Assembly: GCA_947243845.1 (NCBI GenBank)
Contig: CAMXIF010000001.1
Location: 186,001-250,000, forward strand
Source: an uncultured bacterium
GTDB taxonomy: Bacteria; Bacillota; Clostridia; Lachnospirales; Lachnospiraceae
Direction: 5' to 3'
DNA: 64,000 bases
Made by a program: the position numbers and the translations under genes. The stretch's first letter is position 1; each line of letters opens with the position of its first letter. A model generated the notes under the pieces. The model did not search any database. It was not told where the DNA came from and saw only the letters and a program-made list of their open reading frames with translations. Of the stretch, positions 54,417-64,000 are shown in pieces.

Positions 54417-56426
54417 TCATTTCTGTACACGTGTATTACCCGTTACAGTTTTCCTGTTCTGTTTAGACTGCCCCTGTCCCCCCATTTTAGCATTCGTTTT
54501 CGGCTTAACAGAATCAGAGTGTTTTGCCGTAGATATATTCTCCGCTCTGTCCACCGCAATATAGATTGCTATCGTCCGCGATGGTATACAGATTTCCTGA
54601 GAAGCTTCTTTCACTTCAATCTCCGGTGTTTTCTCTGCTGTGATTGCCCAAGGTGACCAGAATTTACCCTTCGGCAGTTTCGGCAGTCCCAGATAATGAG
54701 GTTCCCAATGCATATTGACAGCTATATAAAGAAAACTGTCCTCTCGCTTATCGCCCTTTTTTTCATAACATCCACAATACATGATTCCTATTGTATGACT
54801 GGCCGGCGTATTATCCGGCTTCCATGCTTCCCGCCCATGAACGGAAATATCCGGATAGCCGCAGGAAAGTGCATCTGCTCCTCTAAGCGGCGCCTTCCCT
54901 CGCAGGATCGGATGTGTCTTTCGCAGCGTAATCAGCCGTTTCGTATATTCCAACACTTCTTTGCCACTCTGGGTCATATCCCACTTTATCCAGGCAGTGG
55001 CATTATCCTGACAATAAGGATTATTATTGCCGCCCTGGGTATTCCCAAATTCGTCACCGCTGTAGAATAGCGGTGTCCCCTGCGACATAAAGAGCAGTGT
55101 CATCGCATTTTTCATCTGTCTGCTACGCAGCTCCACAATTGCCCTTTTACGGCTCTTTCCCTCCACGCCGCAGTTCCAGCTACAATTATAATCAGTTCCG
55201 TCTTTGTTATCCTCTCCGTTTTCCTCATTATGTTTCCGATCATAAGAAACCATATCCGCCAGTCTGAAGCCATCCCATTTCGCCATATAATTTACAATTC
55301 CTGCTTCCGGATGTTCCTCCCGCACATGGTAAAGGAAGGTATCGATCAGGTTGTCATCCCCTTTAAGAAAACGGCGCATATCGTAGAGAAAACTGTCATT
55401 CATCCAGCCAAGGCCGCTCCGTCTCCCTTCCTGGCTTCTACAAGACTGCCTGTCAGCTAACAACATGGTATCTGTCAATAAGGGGTCACTGATCAACAGT
55501 TCCAAGGGCAGTTCCGCGCCCATCACATGGAAGCCATCAATATGATACTCCAGCACCCAGTATCTTAATATCTCCAGAATTTCCACCGGCGATACCTCCG
55601 CCGGAAAATAGAACTGCATGGCGATTCCAATACCACTCTGATGAAGCGACCTGACCATATTTTTGAATTCATCCGTTGGGGAGTCCCCTGATGCGTAAGA
55701 ACCTTTCGGAATATAATAAAGTCCCTTCTGATACCCCCAGTAATTCAACCGCAGCTTTTTATCCTTGTCTGCCTCCTTGCCATCCCACTCCGGAAGCTTC
55801 TGTTTATAGGACATTACCGCCTCTTCCATCGTCTGTATTGTGTGATCGGGCATCACCTCATCAAACTCATAAGCCGGCATAAGGAGCACAGTATTGATCC
55901 CCAATTCCTGTAAATACGGAATCTTCTCCACAATTCCATTATAAGTGCCTTTGTGCTTCACCCCTGAAGACTGATGTTTTGTAAAACCGCGCACATGCAG
56001 TGCGTAGATAATGGCATCTTCATAAGAAATTCCAAGGGGCGCATCTGTCTGCCAGTCAAAAGGACTTTCCCCCGCCTTACAACGAGGAGGCGTCTTTTTG
56101 ACTGCACCATAACGATAAATGTTCTCCACACCTTTACAATAGGGATCCTGATAAACCTCCTCTCCTTGATAAAGAAGATACTTACAGTTACAGTCATGAT
56201 AATCCTGGATCATCATAGAACAGACTGATCCAACTCTATATTCTTTCGGAAAAGGAATCTTAATCCCTCGCATATGTTTTTTATCATATAAGATCACACC
56301 CGCTTCACAGTGCGAACCGTCCTTGTTTCTCCGGTCACACACAGCCGAAAAACGCAAACCTTCCTTCTGAAAGGATGCACCCAGCGGAAACACCTGTGTC
56401 CTTGTCACCTGGAATGATTTTTGCAT
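54417..56426 (-). CDS. GH13-family glycogen debranching-type protein with mutated active site
   Basis: 669 residues, alignable by eye over the barrel with GlgX/isoamylase-type debranching enzymes (YALHVRGFT, YWGYQKGLYYIPKGSYAS, GDEFGNTQGGNNNPYCQDN). The catalytic loops are altered: the nucleophile position in the GFRxD motif reads GFHVM (Met302), the acid/base position in AEPW reads ADRQ (Asp325), and the HD pair reads WD (384-385); the DVVYNH loop is replaced by AMQFYFPA. The frame is intact, so this looks like a retained non-enzymatic protein, perhaps a glycan-binding or regulatory one. GGAGG precedes the ATG at 56426 by 5 bases. Confidence 0.8.
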   Translation of the reverse strand: MQKSFQVTRTQVFPLGASFQKEGLRFSAVCDRRNKDGSHCEAGVILYDKKHMRGIKIPFPKEYRVGSVCSMMIQDYHDCNCKYLLYQGEEVYQDPYCKGVENIYRYGAVKKTPPRCKAGESPFDWQTDAPLGISYEDAIIYALHVRGFTKHQSSGVKHKGTYNGIVEKIPYLQELGINTVLLMPAYEFDEVMPDHTIQTMEEAVMSYKQKLPEWDGKEADKDKKLRLNYWGYQKGLYYIPKGSYASGDSPTDEFKNMVRSLHQSGIGIAMQFYFPAEVSPVEILEILRYWVLEYHIDGFHVMGAELPLELLISDPLLTDTMLLADRQSCRSQEGRRSGLGWMNDSFLYDMRRFLKGDDNLIDTFLYHVREEHPEAGIVNYMAKWDGFRLADMVSYDRKHNEENGEDNKDGTDYNCSWNCGVEGKSRKRAIVELRSRQMKNAMTLLFMSQGTPLFYSGDEFGNTQGGNNNPYCQDNATAWIKWDMTQSGKEVLEYTKRLITLRKTHPILRGKAPLRGADALSCGYPDISVHGREAWKPDNTPASHTIGIMYCGCYEKKGDKREDSFLYIAVNMHWEPHYLGLPKLPKGKFWSPWAITAEKTPEIEVKEASQEICIPSRTIAIYIAVDRAENISTAKHSDSVKPKTNAKMGGQGQSKQNRKTVTGNTRVQK

Positions 56427-56516
56427 GCAAGCCTCCATTTATATAAGTCAAAGTTTCTGTCAGTATCATTATTTTACCATATAATTTCAACTACTGTATA
56501 TAAATTTATTTATTGA

Positions 56517-56545
56517 TTGCATCTTCTTTCTGTTTTCTGTAAAAT
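56517..56545 (+). promoter_or_regulatory. Sigma-A promoter of the DUF1292 gene
   Basis: TTGCAT (56517-56522), 17-base spacer, TAAAAT (56540-56545), about 37 bases before the start codon. Confidence 0.55.
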
Positions 56546-56582
56546 ATAGTCAACAATCACACCGTTTAAAGGAGGCGTATAT

Positions 56583-56915
56583 ATGAGTAAAAATGATAAA
56601 AAGAAAACAGAAGAAGGCTTTGATGCAGAGGAGATGACCGTAGAATTAGACTTGGAAGACGGTACGAAAGTCACCTGTGCCATCGTCACAATCCTTTCTG
56701 TTGCCGGCAAGGATTATATTGCGCTCCTGCCGCTTGGTGAAGACGGTGAAAACACGGACGGGGAAGTCTGGTTCTATCACTACCACGAAAATCCTGATGA
56801 TCCCAATGAAGAACCGAAACTCGGCTATATTGAGGATGATGACGAATACGAGGCTGTGGCGGACGCTTTCGATGAATATCTGGACAATGCAGAATTTGAT
56901 GAACTGGTAGACTGA
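56583..56915 (+). CDS. DUF1292 protein
   Basis: 110 residues, very acidic. The middle part (VELDLEDGTKVTCAIVTILSVAGKDYIALLP and the following EVWFYHYHEN) is the DUF1292/YrzB pattern, a small conserved Firmicutes family with unknown role. An AAAGGAGG site and a promoter precede it, and a terminator follows, so it is a single-gene unit. Confidence 0.88.
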   Translation: MSKNDKKKTEEGFDAEEMTVELDLEDGTKVTCAIVTILSVAGKDYIALLPLGEDGENTDGEVWFYHYHENPDDPNEEPKLGYIEDDDEYEAVADAFDEYLDNAEFDELVD

Positions 56916-56924
56916 TCTTCCAGC

Positions 56925-58727
56925 CTATATCGACTTTAAGAACCGGGAAGGACCGTCCTTTCCGGTTTTTCCCTGGAAACTAAAAAGGCATAGTTTATGT
57001 CTGGCTCTGGTCATGGCCACATAAAACATCCTCCTCTCTTCCTCCAATTCTTCTTCCGTCACAGATTGGGAGGAAGGAATCTGCCCCTCGTTGCAGTCCG
57101 GCAGATACACCGTGTCGAACTCCAGCCCTTTGGCAGCGTGCATGGTCATCAGGGCAATACCCTCTCCTTTCTCTACCAGCTCCTGCAGCACTTCCGTATA
57201 GTGGTCTATATAGTCATTCATATCCTCCACCGTTTTAAACTGTCTGGAAAACGTCTCAAACTCTTCTGCAATCCGCACAAGGTATTCTGCCCTTTCGGAG
57301 CCATATTTCTCTCTTATAAATTTTTCATAACCGATCACCTTGCGGATGTAGTGAATCTGCAGATGAAGTTTCATACCGGACAGATGCTCCATATCCCGGA
57401 ACAACCGCCTCAACGTCTCCTGCACAGCCGGCATGTTGTGATACCATGAAAGCATTTGTTCTCTATCTACTTTCTCCTTCGGCATGCTGTCCCGTCTCAG
57501 ATAGCGCAGCGGCCTGTTCATGATGCGCAGGAAATGTTTCCTCAGCAATTCGCCCTGCCCAAGTGCCAGATAAGCCCTGATATCCTGTATCACAAAATGA
57601 GCAAATCGGTTTTGGGACTTTTCTTTCATCACATAAGGAATCCCTGCGCTATAGAGAACCTGTGCCCATAGCCCACAGGCAAAATTTGTTCGACAGATTA
57701 TGGCACAATGTGTCAGTGAACTGTTTCCCTGTTCTGTTTGCAGCCTCTCCACCATTTTTCTTTGCAGTTCCTCTTTATCGGCACAGGTGTACAGCTCTAT
57801 GCCATCACCCTGCCGATGCACTGCCCGGATTTCTTTGGAAAGCCGCTTTTCATTCCCGGCAATCACACGCCCCGCCGCGGCCACAATGTCCTCATGACAT
57901 CTATAATTGACATCCAGAGGAATCTGTACCGCCCTCTGATAATCCGTCAAAAACTGCATCATACTCTCCGGACTGGCGCCCCGGAATCCATAGATTGACT
58001 GGTCGTCATCTCCCACAATAAAGAGATTATCTTCCGGCGCCGCAAGCAGCTTCACAATCTCATACTGCACCGGTGAAATATCCTGAAACTCATCCACCAG
58101 AATATACCGAAACTGTTCCTGCCATCTGGCAAGACAGGATTGATCCTCCTGTAACAGCTTAAGACACTGCCACATCAGGTCGTCAAAATCAAACTGATGA
58201 AATTCCTGCATAAAATTATGATACTCTGCCACAAGCAGTTCAAAATCTTCGGGCTTCATTTTCTGAATCTGTATGGCATTCCCCCTGGCCTCCTGCCTGT
58301 AACGACTTATGGCGCCGAGAATCTCCTCAATATCTTCCTCCTGCAGATAAAATAACTGCCTGTGCATATGTATGATCTGTCTGATCAGCTTTCTCCTTTC
58401 AACTTCTGTGATGATGCTATAGCCGCGATACTGCGCTGAATGTTTCAGAATATGATAGAATACCGCATGAAAGGTGCCAAACCAGACTGGCGGCCTCTCC
58501 CCTTCCATGAGGGTAAAAAAGCGCTGCTGCATCTCCAAAGCGGCAGCTTTCGTGAAGGTGATTACCAGGATGTGAGCCGGATCTACGCCTTCTTCTAAGA
58601 TAAGATGTCGGATGCGGTTTACGGTGACAAAGGTCTTGCCGCTGCCTGGCCCGGCTATAATCTGTGCCGGGCCGGCAGTATGAACAATGGCCTTCTTTTG
58701 ATTAGGCGTGCATGTCACTGCAGGCAT
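56925..58727 (-). CDS. UvrD/PcrA-like superfamily 1 DNA helicase
   Basis: 600 residues. It has motif I AGPGSGKT (about 25), motif II VDEFQD, motif [16 protein letters not shown], and the C-terminal [16 protein letters not shown] and [10 protein letters not shown]. It is about 140 residues shorter than PcrA and lacks its C-terminal tail, so it is a short UvrD relative, with a role in DNA repair or replication restart. Its ATG lies within the last 26 bases of gltX, so translation is coupled. Confidence 0.92.
   Translation of the reverse strand: MPAVTCTPNQKKAIVHTAGPAQIIAGPGSGKTFVTVNRIRHLILEEGVDPAHILVITFTKAAALEMQQRFFTLMEGERPPVWFGTFHAVFYHILKHSAQYRGYSIITEVERRKLIRQIIHMHRQLFYLQEEDIEEILGAISRYRQEARGNAIQIQKMKPEDFELLVAEYHNFMQEFHQFDFDDLMWQCLKLLQEDQSCLARWQEQFRYILVDEFQDISPVQYEIVKLLAAPEDNLFIVGDDDQSIYGFRGASPESMMQFLTDYQRAVQIPLDVNYRCHEDIVAAAGRVIAGNEKRLSKEIRAVHRQGDGIELYTCADKEELQRKMVERLQTEQGNSSLTHCAIICRTNFACGLWAQVLYSAGIPYVMKEKSQNRFAHFVIQDIRAYLALGQGELLRKHFLRIMNRPLRYLRRDSMPKEKVDREQMLSWYHNMPAVQETLRRLFRDMEHLSGMKLHLQIHYIRKVIGYEKFIREKYGSERAEYLVRIAEEFETFSRQFKTVEDMNDYIDHYTEVLQELVEKGEGIALMTMHAAKGLEFDTVYLPDCNEGQIPSSQSVTEEELEEERRMFYVAMTRARHKLCLFSFQGKTGKDGPSRFLKSI
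56941..56970 (+). terminator. Terminator of the DUF1292 gene, inside the 3' end of the helicase gene
   Basis: AACCGGGAAGGAC pairs with GTCCTTTCCGGTT (one G-T pair), followed by TTTTT on the plus strand. The sequence also encodes the last codons of the helicase gene on the other strand. Confidence 0.75.
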
Positions 58728-60174
58728 CTGTCAGTTTCTCGATGCCTCTGCGTATTCTCGCAAGAGACTCTTCCTTCCCCAAAATCTCCATAAGTTCCGT
58801 AGCACCGCCCGGCGTCATCTGTTTGCCGGACACAGCTGTCCTCACAGGCCACATCACATAACCATTTTTGCATCCTTTTTGTTCCACATAAGAAGAAAGC
58901 ACCGCATAGAGGGCATCATTGCTGTAATCCTCCTGCACTTCCAGAAGCGGCAGAATCTCTTTTAAAACCTCCAGGGAAGTCTCCTGATTCGTCTTCATCT
59001 TCTTATGGGTATACATTGCCACATCATAATCCGGCAGTTCATCAAAGAAATCCACATGATCTTTGATATCCGGAAAAATCTCAATCCTGGTCTTAACCAT
59101 GGCTGCAATCTTCTTCAGATCCAAATCCTTCGTGACCGCTTCTTTCAGATAGGGCTTGGCCATCTCATAGAACTGATCAAAGTCCATGGCTTTCATATAC
59201 TCACCGTTCATCCATTTTAACTTGGTATAATCAAATACCGCCGGAGACTTGGACAGATGGTGATAATCAAACTTACCCACCAATTCTTCCAGAGTAAAAA
59301 TTTCATTATTATCCTCCGGACTCCATCCTAAAAGCGCTACAAAATTAACAATCGCCTCCGAAAGAAATCCCTGCTCGATCAGATCCTCATAAGAAGAATG
59401 TCCACAACGTTTAGAAAGCTTCTGATGTTCCTCATCCGTAATCAACGGACAATGAACATATTCCGGTACTTTCCAGCCAAAGGCATCATACAGGCGGTTA
59501 TATTTCGGTGAAGAAGAAAGATACTCATTACCTCTCACTACATGGGTAATCCCCATCAGATGATCATCCACCACATTGGCAAAATTATAAGTGGGATAAC
59601 CATCGGATTTTATGAGAATCATGTCGTCCAATTCCGCATTGTCCACCGTAATATCTCCATAAATATCGTCATGGAAAGTAGTGGTACCCTCTGTCGGATT
59701 ATTCTGCCTGATAACATAAGGCTTCCCGGCCGCCAGATTAGCCTCCACCTCTTCTTTGGTCAGATGCAGACAATGCTTGTCATAGATATTGATCTCCTTA
59801 CCGGCCACCATCTGTGTCAGAGAAGCAAGACGCTCCTTATCACAAAAACAATAATAGGCTTCTCCTTTCTCCACCAGTTCTTTGGCATATTGCAAGTAGA
59901 TACCCTGTTTCTGTCTCTCACTCTGCACATAAGGGCCAACCCCGCCGTCTTTATCGGGGCCCTCGTCATGAATCAGGCCTGTGTGCTCCAAAGTGCGGTA
60001 GATAATGTCTACCGCTCCTTCCACATAACGCTCCTGATCCGTATCTTCTATCCGCAGGATAAAATCCCCGCCATCATGTTTTGCAATCAGATAAGCATAC
60101 AACGCCGTCCGTAGATTCCCCACATGCATTCTGCCGGTGGGACTGGGCGCATAGCGCGTTCTTATTTTTTCCAT
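58702..60174 (-). CDS. gltX: Glutamate-tRNA ligase
   Basis: 490 residues. The HIGH motif reads [12 protein letters not shown] within [13 protein letters not shown], and the KMSKS motif is QKLSKRCGH (near 265). The N-terminal ATP-binding fold and the C-terminal helical anticodon-binding domain are complete. It charges tRNA-Glu. An AAGGGAAAT site precedes the ATG. It is followed by the UvrD-like gene with overlap and preceded by the hydrogenase gene. Confidence 0.97.
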   Translation of the reverse strand: MEKIRTRYAPSPTGRMHVGNLRTALYAYLIAKHDGGDFILRIEDTDQERYVEGAVDIIYRTLEHTGLIHDEGPDKDGGVGPYVQSERQKQGIYLQYAKELVEKGEAYYCFCDKERLASLTQMVAGKEINIYDKHCLHLTKEEVEANLAAGKPYVIRQNNPTEGTTTFHDDIYGDITVDNAELDDMILIKSDGYPTYNFANVVDDHLMGITHVVRGNEYLSSSPKYNRLYDAFGWKVPEYVHCPLITDEEHQKLSKRCGHSSYEDLIEQGFLSEAIVNFVALLGWSPEDNNEIFTLEELVGKFDYHHLSKSPAVFDYTKLKWMNGEYMKAMDFDQFYEMAKPYLKEAVTKDLDLKKIAAMVKTRIEIFPDIKDHVDFFDELPDYDVAMYTHKKMKTNQETSLEVLKEILPLLEVQEDYSNDALYAVLSSYVEQKGCKNGYVMWPVRTAVSGKQMTPGGATELMEILGKEESLARIRRGIEKLTDACSDMHA

Positions 60175-60193
60175 ATTTCCATTTCCCTTCTAT

Positions 60194-61672
60194 CTATTTT
60201 TGATCCGGTATCTTCTGCGGCGCAGCCGCCTTAAAGGCGCTCACCGCCTTAGCCGCAGCAGGCACTGCAATATTGGTTCCCGCACCCGCCACACAGCCGC
60301 CAGGACATGCCATGCCCTCAATCAGGCAGCCGTTCTTCTTACCGGCCTTCGCTAACATCAGCATCTTCTTACACTCTGAGAGACTCTCCGCATGCTCAAT
60401 ATGAACTTCCACGTCAGGATAGTATTCCCTCACACATTCCTCAATAGCGCTGGCCACACCGCCTGCCACGCCATATCCTCGACCTGCGCCAGTAGCACCC
60501 TGCATCTCGTCCAGAGCTTGAATCTCTTTCAGGAAAATACCTCTGGCCTCAAAAATCCCCGTCAGTTCCTCAAAAGTTATAACAAAATCCACATCCGAAC
60601 GAATGGTCCTTCTGGAGGCTTCCAGTTTCTTGGAAGCACAGGGGCCGATAAATACCACCTTGGCATCAGGATGTTTTTCTTTGATGACCCTGGCAGTCGC
60701 CACCATCGGCGTCAGGGCATTGGAAATCTTGTCGATGGTCTCCGGAAAGAACTTCTTGGCAAGCACTGACCAAGAAGGACAGCAGGATGTCAGACTGAAG
60801 GGCAGATTGCCCGTTGCCACTTCCTTCGCATAATGCTTGGCCTCTACTATCGCACCCATGTCCGCACCGATGGCAGTCTCATATACATCATAAAATCCCA
60901 ACTCTTTCAAAGCTGTCTTTAACATATCCGGCGTCACATCCGGTCCAAACTGCCCGGCAAAAGCCGGCGCCACCTGCGCAATAATCTTGCCGCCCGCCTG
61001 AAGTGCTCGAATCAGCTGGAATATCTGGGATTTATCTGCGATTGCGCCAAAGGGACAATTTACCATGCACTGCCCGCAGGACACACACAGATCATTGTCA
61101 ATCACCGCACGTCCCTTTGCATCATTTTTGATCGCATTAACGCCGCAGGCGCCCGCACAGGGCCTTACCTGATGGGAAATGGCATCATAAGGACAGATGG
61201 CCTTACATTTACCGCATCTAATACACTTTTCCTGATCAATCACAGACTTTCCATTCTTCATGGAAATCGCACCCCTGGGACATACTTCCCGACAGGGATG
61301 AGCCACACAGCCCATGCAATGATCCGTCACATGATACATGTTCTCCGGACAGGCGTTACACGCGGAAGGGATTACCTGCATAAGCGGCGGCTCATAATAT
61401 TTCTCAGAGATATTACTCTCCTCAAGTCCCTGTGTCAGATGCACCGGCTGATTCTCAGGCCGCAGGGAAAGTCCCATGGCAAGACGGATCCGTTCCCTCA
61501 CGATTGCCCGTTCTCTGTAAATACTCTCATACTCCGACTCATCATAATCCACAATCTTATAAGGAAGCGCTTCAATGTCATCCTTTAAGTTATCAGAATG
61601 ATAGGCCAGATTGGCCACTTCCTTAAAAATACGTCTTCTGTTCTTACGAACCTGCGTATCAATTCCTCTCAT
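60194..61672 (-). CDS. [FeFe] hydrogenase, group B-type
   Basis: 492 residues. Ferredoxin-type cysteine sets come first (CNACPENMYHVTDHCMGC, about 105-122, then CIRCGKCKAICP and CVSCGQCMVNCP), followed by the H-cluster motifs TSCCPSW (295-301), GPCASKK (343-349) and EGMACPGGC (452-460). The GPC second motif and the ferredoxin layout fit group B [FeFe] hydrogenases, which accept electrons from ferredoxin and may evolve or sense H2. The ATG at 61672 follows GGAGGG by 5 bases, so the 24 upstream codons are not counted. The leader holds a large inverted repeat around a promoter. Confidence 0.9.
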   Translation of the reverse strand: MRGIDTQVRKNRRRIFKEVANLAYHSDNLKDDIEALPYKIVDYDESEYESIYRERAIVRERIRLAMGLSLRPENQPVHLTQGLEESNISEKYYEPPLMQVIPSACNACPENMYHVTDHCMGCVAHPCREVCPRGAISMKNGKSVIDQEKCIRCGKCKAICPYDAISHQVRPCAGACGVNAIKNDAKGRAVIDNDLCVSCGQCMVNCPFGAIADKSQIFQLIRALQAGGKIIAQVAPAFAGQFGPDVTPDMLKTALKELGFYDVYETAIGADMGAIVEAKHYAKEVATGNLPFSLTSCCPSWSVLAKKFFPETIDKISNALTPMVATARVIKEKHPDAKVVFIGPCASKKLEASRRTIRSDVDFVITFEELTGIFEARGIFLKEIQALDEMQGATGAGRGYGVAGGVASAIEECVREYYPDVEVHIEHAESLSECKKMLMLAKAGKKNGCLIEGMACPGGCVAGAGTNIAVPAAAKAVSAFKAAAPQKIPDQK

Positions 61673-61748
61673 GTCAGCCCTCCACTTCAAAAAGGTTGTT
61701 AATAATTTCACAAACTTTTCGTATGACTTCCCTTTAAAATACATATTT

Positions 61749-61818
61749 ATTCTTGCACAAACTCAGGCGGAAGTCAATATCTTGTGCCAATTACGACTGC
61801 CCGCCAGGTTTGTGCAAG
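61749..61818 (-). promoter_or_regulatory. Hydrogenase promoter inside a large inverted repeat
   Basis: Minus strand: TTGACT (61772-61777), 17-base spacer, AAGAAT (61749-61754). Arms CTTGCACAAAC (61752-61762) and GTTTGTGCAAG (61808-61818) form a perfect 11-base inverted repeat, extended by GGCGG/CCGCC (61766-61770, 61801-61805). One arm overlaps the spacer and -10 box, as an operator would; TTGTGCAA resembles, but is not, a Rex half site. Confidence 0.5.
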
Positions 61819-61855
61819 CCAAAACTCCATCGAGGAATCTAACATTTACAATATC

Positions 61856-63979
61856 CTATCGTTTTCTTCTGCGAAGCCAGATTACAATGCCGATTGTCAA
61901 CAAAGTAAGCGGCAAAACAATGACACACACAATCGTTGACAGCAGAACCGTCTGTGCGGAAAATATCAGCGGATTCATGGCAAAACTCTTGGCCGGAATC
62001 CCCACTGTACTCTCATACCCCGCCAGGTTGCTGATCATGCTGCTAAACAGTTTCTCATTATTTCCCGGCACCCTATCATCCGCCACCTCGGTAAACAGAT
62101 TTTCACTGGCTATAAAAAGCGCTTGGGATATTCCTCCGTTCCCGGTCTCCTTTTCGGCTTTCAGACCAACCGCAAACGGCCCATCTATATCCCCTTCCTG
62201 TCTGCTATAATCGTTTCCGTCAGAAACGCCAATCTTACTGTAGGAATCCATGCTGGTGGTAAGAAGCGGCGTATAATAAACGCCCTCCGCCATATCATCA
62301 TAGGCCAATCCTCTGGAAAAGGGCGCAAAAATGGCACTATTTATCACCTGTTGTGTGATTTCATCACTCTCAATCACAGGGAACAGATAATAGGGATTTT
62401 GAGAATAATGTTCCCTGTCTCCTTCCACAATCACGCCCTCTACTACCGACACTCCATAATAGTCCAGAATCCGGTCAAAATTTGTCATTTCCACATCCAC
62501 AATAGTAGGAATCAAAAGTGCATTGCCGCCCTTTTCCAGGAAAGAAATGACCGCATCCGCATCTTCACTGGAAAAATCACTTGTTGGCGCATTAATGATA
62601 ATCCCCTTGGCATCCTCCGGAATCCCATCTGCGGCATACAGCGCAAGTTCCTCATAGTCTACATTTTCCTTCCTGATGGCATTCAGGAAACTCTCCTCAA
62701 AATCCAACTCCCCATGCCCTGTCACGATATAAAATTTCGGCATATCCTCCACGGCCACATAAGCGATCGCGGAAACGACCTGACCCTCTCCATCATAACC
62801 ATTGGCCTCATAACTATATGTGTTATAATTCATTTCATAGGTATAAATATTATTGTAATCCACTACCCTGCTCTTGTCCCCACATACCACGATCAGACTG
62901 TTGCTGGATGGTTCTGTTTCCGTATAATTATAATAAAATTTCGGATTGACCATGGGGTTGACATACTCCACCTTCACATGCATTGACAATTCTTCCATCC
63001 GGGAAAGCGTTTTATCCAAATCCTCATTCTTACCGCCCTCATCCACCAGAACATAGATCGTCACATCTTCTGTAAGCCCCTGAATAAATTCCTTTGTCTC
63101 ATCCGCTAATGTATAAAGATTGTTCATGGTCACATCCATGGATGTATAACGATCCGGTGCATAATTGAGCATAACATTGACTAAAACGGTCAAAGCAGTC
63201 ATAGCCGCTATTCCCGTTACACTGTAAGCGCCCAGTCTGATGCCCTTACCGGAGACACTGTATCTTCTCTTTTGAATCATCTGTGCAGTACAAAAGAGCG
63301 CCAGCGCTATAGCCGTCAGATAATAGACCACCGCTTCCATCTCCAGATAACCGCCAGAAAGAATATCAAACCGCCTCACCATATCAAAACAGTTCAATAT
63401 CGCAACCAGAATCTTCGAAAAACCTGTGGTACCAAACCCCGATATTATATTACAGACAGCGCCCATGATAAATCCCAGAAAAAGCACAACAAAAGACAGC
63501 ACTGCTGCAATCACCACGCTCTCTGTCAAAGAGGACAGAAAGAGACCTATCGCCAGACCCAGACATCCATATAGGAAAAAGCCCAGCAAAGAGGAATAGG
63601 AAACACCCACCTGAAACTCACCGGCCTGCATGAGAATAAGCGGTACGATTGCCGCAATCAATGTGGGGATCCCGATTACCGTCACCATCGCCAGATATTT
63701 TCCAAGCACCACTTTTCCCACGGACACAGGCGCCGTCAAAAGCAGCTGATCCGTCTTATTCCTGCGCTCCTCGGAGAGGCTGCGCATGGTAAGAATCGGA
63801 ATCGTCATATTAAACACAAGCACTACACTCTGCAGTACATACGATATAGTAGGATACCCCAGCATCATATTATAGACTACAAAATATATCCCCATCACAA
63901 AGAGATTGACCGCAACAAACAACCATCCCATCACTGAGGTAAAAAAAGCCCCCAATTCTCTCTTATAAATCGCTGTCAT
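61856..63979 (-). CDS. ABC-2 permease fused to GldG-type auxiliary domain
   Basis: 707 residues. Residues 1-240 are a six-helix ABC-2 permease (MTAIYKRELGAFFTSVMGWL, MRSLSEERRNKTDQLLLTAP), a seventh helix is at about 252-272, the following 400 residues form an extracellular GldG/ABC-type auxiliary domain (SLIVVCGDKSRVVDYNN, YIVTGHGELDFEESF) and a last helix is at the C-terminus with WLRRRKR. This is the GldF-GldG fusion known from gliding-type transporters, whose substrate in Firmicutes is unknown. An AGGAGG site at the window edge precedes the ATG; the ATPase partner is presumably just outside. Confidence 0.85.
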   Translation of the reverse strand: MTAIYKRELGAFFTSVMGWLFVAVNLFVMGIYFVVYNMMLGYPTISYVLQSVVLVFNMTIPILTMRSLSEERRNKTDQLLLTAPVSVGKVVLGKYLAMVTVIGIPTLIAAIVPLILMQAGEFQVGVSYSSLLGFFLYGCLGLAIGLFLSSLTESVVIAAVLSFVVLFLGFIMGAVCNIISGFGTTGFSKILVAILNCFDMVRRFDILSGGYLEMEAVVYYLTAIALALFCTAQMIQKRRYSVSGKGIRLGAYSVTGIAAMTALTVLVNVMLNYAPDRYTSMDVTMNNLYTLADETKEFIQGLTEDVTIYVLVDEGGKNEDLDKTLSRMEELSMHVKVEYVNPMVNPKFYYNYTETEPSSNSLIVVCGDKSRVVDYNNIYTYEMNYNTYSYEANGYDGEGQVVSAIAYVAVEDMPKFYIVTGHGELDFEESFLNAIRKENVDYEELALYAADGIPEDAKGIIINAPTSDFSSEDADAVISFLEKGGNALLIPTIVDVEMTNFDRILDYYGVSVVEGVIVEGDREHYSQNPYYLFPVIESDEITQQVINSAIFAPFSRGLAYDDMAEGVYYTPLLTTSMDSYSKIGVSDGNDYSRQEGDIDGPFAVGLKAEKETGNGGISQALFIASENLFTEVADDRVPGNNEKLFSSMISNLAGYESTVGIPAKSFAMNPLIFSAQTVLLSTIVCVIVLPLTLLTIGIVIWLRRRKR

Positions 63980-64000
63980 CGTCAGCCACCTCCTCCCTTT

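Overview
The window looks like a chromosomal stretch of an anaerobic, spore-forming (or recently spore-forming) member of the Clostridia, most likely a Lachnospiraceae relative. The evidence is the gene content: sporulation genes (yqfC, yqfD, a bofC-like gene, a spoVB-like flippase, spoIIIE/ftsK with a tepA-like neighbour), the anaerobic redox set (rex, electron-bifurcating nfnAB, a group B-type [FeFe] hydrogenase, fhs/folD one-carbon enzymes), and a Gram-positive cell surface made with a class B sortase. I see no rRNA, tRNA, CRISPR array, prophage or insertion sequence. Coding density is very high: every gap between genes is under 300 bases and almost all genes lie on the minus strand. Only three complete genes are on the plus strand (ABC-F ATPase, histidine phosphatase, DUF1292 protein).

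Layout, left to right (transcription mostly right to left). 1-8.1 kb: sporulation and RNA-metabolism cluster pdp-yqfC-yqfD-phoH-(PgpH-like)-ybeY-spoVB-like-bofC-like-flavoprotein, with genes overlapping or nearly touching. 8.1-14.8 kb: rlmH, two membrane proteins with zinc-ribbon heads, a MORN-repeat membrane protein and nfnAB. 14.8-31 kb: folD, fhs, spoIIIE, tepA-like, a membrane glycosyltransferase-like protein, metY, yebC, a CNNM/CorC protein, mazF, alr, nnr, a coiled-coil protein and rex. 31-36.4 kb: divergent ABC-F gene, then gntR-icd with a clear promoter and operator, then a subtilase. 36.5-47.3 kb: a surface-protein locus with two large BspA-type leucine-rich-repeat proteins, their likely class B sortase, and an Rpn-type nuclease. 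47.4-53.8 kb: DUF4037, TPR, hflC, hflK, a histidine phosphatase, trpS and a Cys-rich peptide. 53.8-64 kb: DUF5662, a GH13-family protein with a damaged active site, DUF1292, uvrD-like helicase, gltX, [FeFe] hydrogenase and a GldF-GldG-type ABC permease fusion cut close to the window edge.

Points of most interest: (1) a sortase/LRR locus in which the sortase and its big substrate carry near-identical promoters and both substrates end in a shared (S/T)PxTGD..IHPKWF signal; the big substrate also has a run of 8 G in its coding strand that could act as a phase switch; (2) two apparent pseudoenzymes, a GH13 debranching-type protein lacking the nucleophile and a PgpH-like membrane protein whose HD motif reads HR; (3) a small dispersed hairpin element of about 40 bases, seen in at least three and probably four intergenic spacers, one copy forming an attenuator-like leader before the ABC-F gene; (4) a large inverted repeat around the promoter of the hydrogenase gene.

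All functional calls rest on motif recognition by eye; no database search was run.
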